Shown: piece by piece, positions 58,164 through 64,000 of the stretch
Numbering within the stretch: the first letter of the stretch is position 1
How the letters are laid out: each line of letters starts with the position of its first letter
Assembly (NCBI RefSeq): GCF_000224145.3
Contig: NC_020170.2
Coordinates: 4,728,646 to 4,792,645 of the forward strand
Direction of reading: 5' to 3'
DNA length: 64,000 nucleotides
DNA from: Ciona intestinalis
Lineage: Eukaryota > Chordata > Ascidiacea > Phlebobranchia > Cionidae
Notes under the pieces: generated by a model
Told to the model about the DNA's origin: nothing
What the model saw: the letters and a program-made list of their open reading frames with translations, nothing else
Database searches by the model: none
Made by a program: the position numbers and the translations under genes

Positions 58164-58911
58164 ATGCAATTTAGAGTCGTGATTGTATCGATGTTGTTAT
58201 GCCTGGTCGGGAATTTTTCGCTGGTGGTGTCAGCAGAAAATTGTTCTGTCGCTTTTTACCCTCTTACTGCGTGCATGGAAAACGGAGAACGGTGAGTCGC
58301 CCACACGAGTTTGTGTGAAGTGAGAGCAACGAAAGTTGGTATAACTCGGATGTTCTGTTGCACACACCTCGTGCCCGTATGCAACTTTGTTCTATCAAAA
58401 TTTTAACAGTTTTTTTTTATGTTTTTAGGGCAAGCTACGTTCAGTTTGAAGGTTGTGATTTTTCTACGAGTCGTGTTCGACATGCATGGCTTGGTATCAT
58501 TCCGCTCAATGGAGCAATCTCATCCAAGCGTAGCAAAAGAAGCGTGGTCACGTGGACCGAGATTAGAATATCACGTGAGTGAAATTATAGGATCCATGAA
58601 ATTAGAATCAGAACACCCGGTTTATATAACCTAAACACCCGTATTATAACGACCGTCGGTGACCTCGCGAGTTAAAATCAGTTCTTTATTCATCCTAAAA
58701 ACTTAAGTTTAAATTTTTAAACATTAATTGTGCCGTGTTCCATTCAAACTGTTTAAGCTGTTCCTCATATCAAGTTTAGAACAAAATATGTAATGTCCCT
58801 TATATTGCAGGGCAGATAACTCAAACAGGTCGCATGACGGTCTTCTACACCAAAGACGGCAGCGCATTACAAGGAATGCAAATGGTTATCCCAAGGTGTA
58901 CGGAGAGATAA
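58164..58911 (+). CDS. Small secreted protein of unknown family
   Basis: Three exons, 58164-58291, 58429-58574 and 58811-58911, join in frame to 124 aa. I do not recognise the family. The first 24 residues are a classic signal peptide (MQFRVVIVSMLLCLVG... ending in VVSA), so the mature protein is about 100 aa and starts ENCSVAFYPLTACMENGE. It has four Cys in the mature part (ENC, TAC, EGC, PRC), enough for two disulfides, and one N-glycosylation-type site (NCS). A basic stretch SSKRSKRS in the middle resembles a furin-type cleavage site. The rest is strand-rich (YVQFEGCDF, WLGIIPLNG, TVFYTKDGS), suggesting a small beta fold. AATAAA at 59235-59240 is a possible poly(A) signal. Splice sites are good (GTGAGT donors, pyrimidine-tract acceptors). 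Confidence 0.7.
58335..58388 (-). repeat. Short interspersed repeat family B, copy 5 (reversed fragment)
   Basis: ATGTTCTGTTGCACACACCT then CGTGCCCGTATGCAACTTTG, the reverse complement of the family core. It is in intron 1 of the secreted-protein gene. Confidence 0.5.
58605..58675 (+). repeat. Short interspersed repeat family B, copy 6 (right part)
   Basis: AACACCCGTATTATAACGAC and CGTCGGTGACCTCGCGAG, in intron 2 of the secreted-protein gene. Confidence 0.5.
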
Positions 58912-59029
58912 GTACGATGTCGATCGTTGGGCCCCCCACATACTTTCTCAACATCGAACTTTAAATATATTTCTTTTTCATTCGATTTGCCATATGTCGT
59001 ACTGCAGGACATGATGGATACCGTTATCA

Positions 59030-59130
59030 CATCGTATCCCATATTTCCTAATTTTGTTTTTACAAATTAAAAATGATATTTTAAAGTCGTGAGGATACGG
59101 TTATAATAATTCTGTAAATATTCTTTGTTT
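59030..59130 (-). mobile_element. Short TIR element fragment, copy 15a
   Basis: Only internal family sequence remains (AAGTCGTGAGGATACGGTTA and ATTCTTTGTTTACT, reversed); terminal repeats are not recognisable. Confidence 0.55.
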
Positions 59131-59337
59131 ACTCGCAACCTTGGATATAGCTGTGTGATTTATCCTTGCTTTTTTTCTTGTATTTTAGTCTCTTTGTTAC
59201 ATTAAAGTACCGCGTTATTTGTTATGATTAAAGCAATAAATAAAATGCGTTACATTTACATGCTTCTTCGGCAAGAATAGTCTATATTTGTAAGACGTTG
59301 CGGCGCGACATAGTATTGTACTAAAGTCAGGTGTTAG

Positions 59338-59400
59338 CCATAAAGTTACATAACTGGTAAACCGTACACCGGGCACGAGGTGTATGGAACAGAACAAACA
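59338..59400 (+). repeat. Short interspersed repeat family B, copy 7
   Basis: AAAGTTACATAACTGGTAAA then GGGCACGAGGTGTATGGAAC; the right part is lost. Confidence 0.5.
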
Positions 59401-59427
59401 AACAATAAATAAAACATAATCCCTACA

Positions 59428-59535
59428 AAGTAACATACGCGGTAACTCTTAAGCGGACATCAGGTGTAAAAAAACAAAACACCCGTGTTATTACGAGTGG
59501 CGTAGCCTCTTCACTAGCGGTAAAAAATCACATGC
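59428..59535 (+). repeat. Short interspersed repeat family B, copy 8
   Basis: AAAGTAACATACGCGGTAAC, CAGGTGTAAAAAAACAAAAC, ACCCGTGTTATTACG. It is 30 bp from copy 7 in the same orientation. Confidence 0.5.
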
Positions 59536-59544
59536 ATTCATTTA

Positions 59545-59612
59545 AATATCAGGATATTCGAATATTATGTGCTAAAGGTGTCCCATCTCCTCCCCACCCT
59601 ACTATATATCAT
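59545..59612 (+). mobile_element. Short TIR element fragment, copy 15b (right end)
   Basis: It keeps the right quarter: AATATTATGTGCTAAAGGTG followed by TCCCATCTCCTCCCCACCC. It may belong with 15a as one element broken by the two family-B copies. Confidence 0.6.
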
Positions 59613-60274
59613 ATCCATTAATGTAAATTCGTGTTAACATTTATTTTTAAATAAATTTCATAGGAAGGCCAGCAATCATTAAAAGTTAGTTTCTTTGCTG
59701 AACAATAAACGACTTTCCCCGAAAAAGTGTGCCAGCTTACGGGTTACACACGTTGTTAAACCTTCGTTAATTTCAACACGTTCTCGTTATCTGGCTCCAG
59801 CCTAAAATCTAATAAAATTTTGGTCATTTTAGCCTGGCAGAATATGCCAATTAATCGACCAACTAACGACCCATAAACTATTTTGCGCAACTTCTATTTT
59901 CTATTTTGCGCAGATCGTCGCTTTGCCTTAAACGTGCAGTCAACTTCACGAGATTCTCACACGGTCCAGTTGAAATGCAGGGATCGTGCGTTCGTGTTCG
60001 TTTATCGTGAACTTTAATGCAATCTTCAATTTGCAGTAAACAGCCAACATCACGAAAACGATTAACTCCTAGAGAAGCTATATTAAAACTCATGGCTGTA
60101 AAAACTTGTGTTTATAAGACCGTTGGTGGTTTGTATATACAGATCCCACTTGTATAGCATTATTGTTTAGTTGATGTTGTACGTGCTTAAACTTAGTTGT
60201 ATTGTTTTAGTAGCAATGGCAATGTCTGTATCAGCGCAAATAACACTTTGCAGGAAGAATTATAGTAGGATAAT

Positions 60275-60471
60275 ATTATAGTAGGGTGGGGAAAGTTGGA
60301 ACACATTTTACCTCTATTTTCTCGCCCAATGTGGTAGTAAACAAGGAACTTTCAAAGAATTTTAAAACTATATGCTCAAGACTCCCATAAAACGTTGTTA
60401 ATTGTTCAAAACACGATCAGGATATTCGGATATTATGCGCCAATAAAGGTGTCCCATCTTCCCTCATCCGA
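60275..60471 (+). mobile_element. Short TIR element, copy 16
   Basis: Full length and forward, ending about 180 bp upstream of the GST start codon. Confidence 0.8.
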
Positions 60472-60654
60472 TCTTTGCCGAAATCTTACGTATAATAAAC
60501 TAAAAGTCGCATTTTTTGTGGAAGGGTAATTGACATCGTATAATATTCAAGAAAATAAAAGTTTCATATGATATTGCAATTGTTTTATATTTAACGAAAA
60601 TAATTTGTTGAATTTCGTTTCAGATTTGCAACTCTTATAAAAATCTTCAGCACT

Positions 60655-62667
60655 ATGGTGATTACATTACATTCGTTACCTGCTAGCCCTCCCGGCCGAT
60701 GCGTGGTCACCACTCTACACGTTTTGGGGCTTGAGTTTGAAGAGAAACATATTAACTCAATCGCAAAAGAGCACAAGAAGCCAGCGTTCTTGGCGATGAA
60801 TCCACGAGGTTGTTTTCCAGTTTTAACAGATGGCGACTTTATAATCGCAGAAAGGTAAATGTTTTATTTGAATGACGATGCCATTTAGTCAAAATATATA
60901 CAGTAGGGTGGGAAAAGATGGGACACCTTTTAACTCTATATCCTCGTCCCACTTGGTAACATTCAAAGAATTATAAAACCGTATCCTGACGACTTCCATA
61001 GACCGTTGTTAATTGTTTAAAACACGATCCGGATATTTAGAAATTATGTGCCAAAGTTGTCCTATCTTCCCCACCCTACTATATATATCTTATAGAGTAA
61101 ACAATTCGTTGGATTTGTTATATTTTTTCCAGAAACGCATTTCGGGACACTTTATCTCACACACTGACGTACAGTGTATAATCTATGCACTTGGGAGTCT
61201 TTTAATCAGCATAGTTTCATTTTCAGCTTCGCGATCGCCATGTACCTATGCAACAAATATGAGAAGGGAGAGAACAGACTTTATCCGCTTCAGCCTGAAG
61301 TGAGAGGAAAAGTTGATCAGCTTTTGTTCGTTGGAAGCGTTTTATATGATGCGGCGCTTCAGTATTTGGTATGTTTGCATATATTTTCTCTTTATTTTTT
61401 TCACCCATAACGACTCCAAACATTTCCCGAGGTCCCTATTTAAGGTGCTTGTTATTTTTATATTGTAAATATATAGTACGGTGGGGAAAGATGGGACACC
61501 ATTACCTTTTATTTTCTCGTCCCATTTGCATGGTAGTAAACAAAGAACATTTAAAGAATTATAAAACCGTATTCTCACGACTACAGACCGTTTGGTAATT
61601 TTTTAAAATACGATCAGGATATTTGAATATTATGTGCTAAAGATGTTCCGTCTTTCCCCACCCTGCTATATATTTTTTCACCTATAACGGTGGCGAACTC
61701 TTGATGCTCGAGGCCCTTTTCAAGATTTCTGGTAATTTTACAGAACTTTTGTATTACATAAGAAATAAAATTGGCCGACATTATCAAATTTCATAATTAC
61801 GAATTGTAACGAATTGCAATTTAATTTTGCCTAATTCAAGGTTGAATATTATTTAATCATAATAACTACTCATGATTATCCAATTAAACTGCAAATGTAT
61901 AAACGTGACAGGTTTGCATAATTAACTTGGAAATAACTCAACTATTTATATTTCTAGAACCTTCTTGGTGTAATATACGATGGTGGGGTAATGGCGCCAG
62001 AAAAGTTACCAGGTGTTTATCATGCGCTGGGACTTTGTGAAGCTTTTCTGCAAGGCGACTTCATGGTTGGTGATCATATTACACTGGCAGGTAGAAAATA
62101 ATTGCAAACTTGTATTGTTATAGTAGTGCGGGAGAATACGGGACACCTTTTCATTATTTTTTTCTGCCCATTTGATAATAAACTATTTTTTTAAGAATTA
62201 TAAAACCGTATCCTCATCACGACTTCCATCGACTGTCGTTAGTTGTTCACAACACGATCCGAATATTTGGATCCTTCAAATCTTCTTATCGCGTTTGAAG
62301 AAATTAACAACGGTTAATGTGAGTCGTGAGGATACGGTTTTATAATTCTTTTAAATTCCTTTGTTTACTACCAAATGGGTCAAAAAATATAATAAAAAAG
62401 TTTCCCATCTCCCCCTACCCTACTATAAGTTTAATTGTTTTCACCTATTGTTTTTTTACATTCCTAGATATATTCATGTCGTGTGGATTGTATTTATTGG
62501 ATCTCGTTGACTTTAACGATTACGGAGCTTACCCGAAAACTGTGGCTTGGTTGAAACGAGTAAGGAATTGGTCTTATTTTAAAACAGCGAACGATGAAGG
62601 GATGAAGGAACTGGAGAATATATATAGACCACTACTTGCCAAGAACACTCAAAATAGATCTTCATAA
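60655..62667 (+). CDS. Cytosolic glutathione S-transferase, delta/epsilon/theta-like
   Basis: Four exons, 60655-60854, 61227-61368, 61958-62090 and 62468-62667, join in frame to 224 aa, the usual GST length. The enzyme conjugates glutathione to electrophiles. The N-terminal thioredoxin-like domain has LHSLPASPPGRCVV, where Ser11 is the likely catalytic serine (the SPP pattern of delta/epsilon/theta classes). It also has LAMNPRGCFPVLTDGDF with the cis-Pro, and AESFAIAMYL, whose Glu-Ser pair holds the glutathione gamma-glutamyl group; this motif forms across the first splice junction. The helical C-terminal domain has GDHITLADIFMSCGLYLL, the conserved N-capping segment with the buried Asp, and ends in YPKTVAWLKRVRNW. 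The class assignment is from motif pattern only. All three introns hold copies of the short TIR element. ATTAAA near 62682 may be the poly(A) signal. Confidence 0.93.
60897..61086 (+). mobile_element. Short TIR element, copy 17
   Basis: Nearly full length in GST intron 1, with a short internal deletion after TCGTCCCACTTGGTAA. Confidence 0.85.
61469..61674 (+). mobile_element. Short TIR element, copy 18
   Basis: Full length and forward in GST intron 2. Confidence 0.85.
62120..62426. mobile_element. Short TIR element, copy 19 (head-to-head composite)
   Basis: A 307-bp composite in GST intron 3. The left part matches a forward copy through ACACGATCCGAATATTTGGA; the right part then matches a reversed copy from TTAACAACGGTTAATGTGAG to the end. 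The two parts are inverted, so the whole folds back over most of its length. Confidence 0.75.
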
Positions 62668-63006
62668 AAAAGGAATTAAATATTGTAAAGATTTTAACTC
62701 TTAACCATTTCTTCATTCGTGTTAATGTGCAATGTGTTAGTTTATAAAGTTGTAAATTTGTACAAAATATTAATACAAAAAAACAAGGAACATTTGTGGA
62801 ATATTTGAAGGAACATATTTGCAATATTAGAGCAGGTATTCAGTGAAACACGGACTGGGACAGAAGGTTTTACTAGGTTTGGTACAATTTTTTTATATTT
62901 TGTCAATGTTTAATTCATGTTTGGTTCCAATTTTTTATATATGTTATCCAGATTTTTTCATGTTTAGTCCAATTTCTTTTTTATATTTTATCCATGTTTG
63001 TCGAAA
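62668..63006. other. GST 3' region up to the assembly gap
   Basis: The GST 3' UTR, then T-rich sequence with imperfect repeats of about 42 bp of the type TTTTATATTTTGTCAATG...TTTAATTCATGTTTGGTCC before the gap. The tandem repeat may be why assembly stopped here. Confidence 0.5.
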
Positions 63007-63506
63007 NNNNNNNNNNNNNNNNNNNNNNNNNNNNNNNNNNNNNNNNNNNNNNNNNNNNNNNNNNNNNNNNNNNNNNNNNNNNNNNNNNNNNNNNNNNNNN
63101 NNNNNNNNNNNNNNNNNNNNNNNNNNNNNNNNNNNNNNNNNNNNNNNNNNNNNNNNNNNNNNNNNNNNNNNNNNNNNNNNNNNNNNNNNNNNNNNNNNNN
63201 NNNNNNNNNNNNNNNNNNNNNNNNNNNNNNNNNNNNNNNNNNNNNNNNNNNNNNNNNNNNNNNNNNNNNNNNNNNNNNNNNNNNNNNNNNNNNNNNNNNN
63301 NNNNNNNNNNNNNNNNNNNNNNNNNNNNNNNNNNNNNNNNNNNNNNNNNNNNNNNNNNNNNNNNNNNNNNNNNNNNNNNNNNNNNNNNNNNNNNNNNNNN
63401 NNNNNNNNNNNNNNNNNNNNNNNNNNNNNNNNNNNNNNNNNNNNNNNNNNNNNNNNNNNNNNNNNNNNNNNNNNNNNNNNNNNNNNNNNNNNNNNNNNNN
63501 NNNNNN
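63007..63506. other. Assembly gap (500 N)
   Basis: Exactly 500 undetermined bases, a length commonly used for gaps of unknown size. Reading frames drawn through it have no meaning. Confidence 0.98.
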
Positions 63507-63877
63507 GTTGTTGCAAATATCATTGTGTCAATAGGGCTGTCTTGTGCGCTATTATTGTTGCAAATGTTGTTGCTAGAACTGTTGTTGTTGTTGTTCTGGC
63601 TCTTGTTTCTGTTGCTGTTGTTGTCAGGGTTGTTGTTTTTATGAACATTTTCAGGAGTTACTCCAGCAGATAAAGCAGCAATTGCTATCATATCATTACT
63701 ACATATGGTAGGTGTGGATGTAAGGGTCGTGTTAAAGTAGGCTGTGGGTGAAGTATGACTGGTTGGAACCGGATTAAACAGGTTTCTGGAAGGGGGGGAA
63801 GGAGTGCTTGGGAAATGAACAGAATTGGATGCTTGCATGGAATACATTGGCTTCGGTTGAACAACCTGGTAAAACAT
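63507..63877 (-). CDS. Asn/Ser/Pro-rich protein, partial exon cut by the gap
   Basis: A minus-strand frame of about 123 codons runs from near 63877 into the gap. I do not recognise it. It reads MFYQVVQPKPMYSMQASN, then SPPSRNLFNPVPTSHTSPTA, a short helical DMIAIAALSAGVTPENV, then a tract dominated by Asn (NNNPDNNSNRN, QNNNNNSSSNN). Such composition is usual in transcription regulators. A stop lies directly upstream of the ATG in this frame, with CATACTAG before it, so this is either a true start or an exon beginning at a splice acceptor. The same DNA read on plus gives Leu/Val runs without sense. Confidence 0.5.
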
Positions 63878-64000
63878 CTAGTATGTTGGAATTTGCACTA
63901 GAAAAGATTTCTGAAAATGTTGCTTGCTACTTTTCATCTGACATAGATTTAAATATAAAACCTTTAGTTATTTGGTTATTCAACACTTAGACAGCATTAG

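Larger units (their letters stand above)
58912..60654. other. Spacer between the secreted-protein gene and the GST gene
   Basis: It contains TIR-element fragments (59030-59130 and 59545-59612), a full TIR copy (60275-60471) and two family-B repeats. A 71-codon minus-strand frame at 59878-60093 is richer in GC than its flanks but I cannot assign it. Confidence 0.5.

Noticed and set aside
59878-60093. 71-codon minus-strand frame with balanced composition
   Set aside because: It could be an exon, but no partner exon, known motif or poly(A) signal supports it.
62981-63877. Long frames crossing the 500-N gap on both strands
   Set aside because: Undetermined bases cannot contain stops, so their length is an artefact; only the part outside the gap on minus was kept.
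1-64000. tRNA genes, rRNA, CRISPR arrays or bacterial-type operons
   Set aside because: No cloverleaf with intact A and B boxes, no rRNA-like sequence and no spaced direct repeats were seen; the window is ordinary eukaryotic nuclear DNA.
1-64000. Endogenous retrovirus, LTR element or Polinton remnants
   Set aside because: No reverse transcriptase, integrase, capsid or long terminal repeat pair was recognisable; mobile DNA here is short non-coding TIR elements.

Overview
The window is chordate-type nuclear DNA with short introns, AT-rich spacers and compact genes. The best fit is a tunicate, most likely Ciona. Three things point that way: deuterostome/vertebrate-type genes (CBFB, DEPDC1, ARFRP1, MUL1, ZNF598), much intron loss, and about twenty copies of one short terminal-inverted-repeat element scattered through introns and spacers. 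The species is an inference; no sequence search could be run.

Layout. 1-1668 (minus strand): the first codons of a TRUB2-like pseudouridine synthase, then a single-exon CHMP2B (ESCRT-III). 2708-9147 (plus): PAIP2 in five exons and CBFB in six, with PAIP2 head-to-head with CHMP2B across a CRE-bearing spacer. 9.2-12.2 kb: a spacer with four mobile-element copies. 12243-16701 (plus): single-exon PPP1R2 and multi-exon ARFRP1. 17384-24710: four consecutive single-exon genes, an OB-fold SHLD2-like gene, MUL1 and ZNF598 on minus, and an ADP/ATP carrier on plus. 26447-29767 (minus): a six-exon GT10 fucosyltransferase rebuilt from small exons. 32349-38274 (plus): an unrecognised lysine-rich 617-aa protein. 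40166-46216 (plus): a coiled-coil protein with a likely separate last exon carrying a motif I recall from KIAA0408/SOGA proteins. 47586-56304 (plus): DEPDC1 in 19 exons. 58164-58911 (plus): a small secreted protein in three exons. 60655-62667 (plus): a glutathione S-transferase in four exons. 63007-63506 is an assembly gap, followed by an Asn-rich partial coding exon on minus.

No operon or pathway joins these genes. They are ordinary housekeeping genes: membrane trafficking (CHMP2B, ARFRP1, fucosyltransferase), translation control (PAIP2, ZNF598), mitochondria (TRUB2-like, MUL1, ADP/ATP carrier), phosphatase control (PPP1R2), transcription (CBFB) and detoxification (GST). Exon models were built by hand from splice sites and reading phase. 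The multi-exon genes each close in frame, which is the main support for them.

The most noteworthy signals are the density of the short element in introns (every GST intron and three of five fucosyltransferase introns hold a copy), a splice donor that lies at the edge of one copy, a clean hAT-type element with a perfect 8-bp target duplication, a likely hidden final exon in the coiled-coil gene, an unrecognised secreted protein, and a run of intronless versions of genes that have introns in vertebrates.
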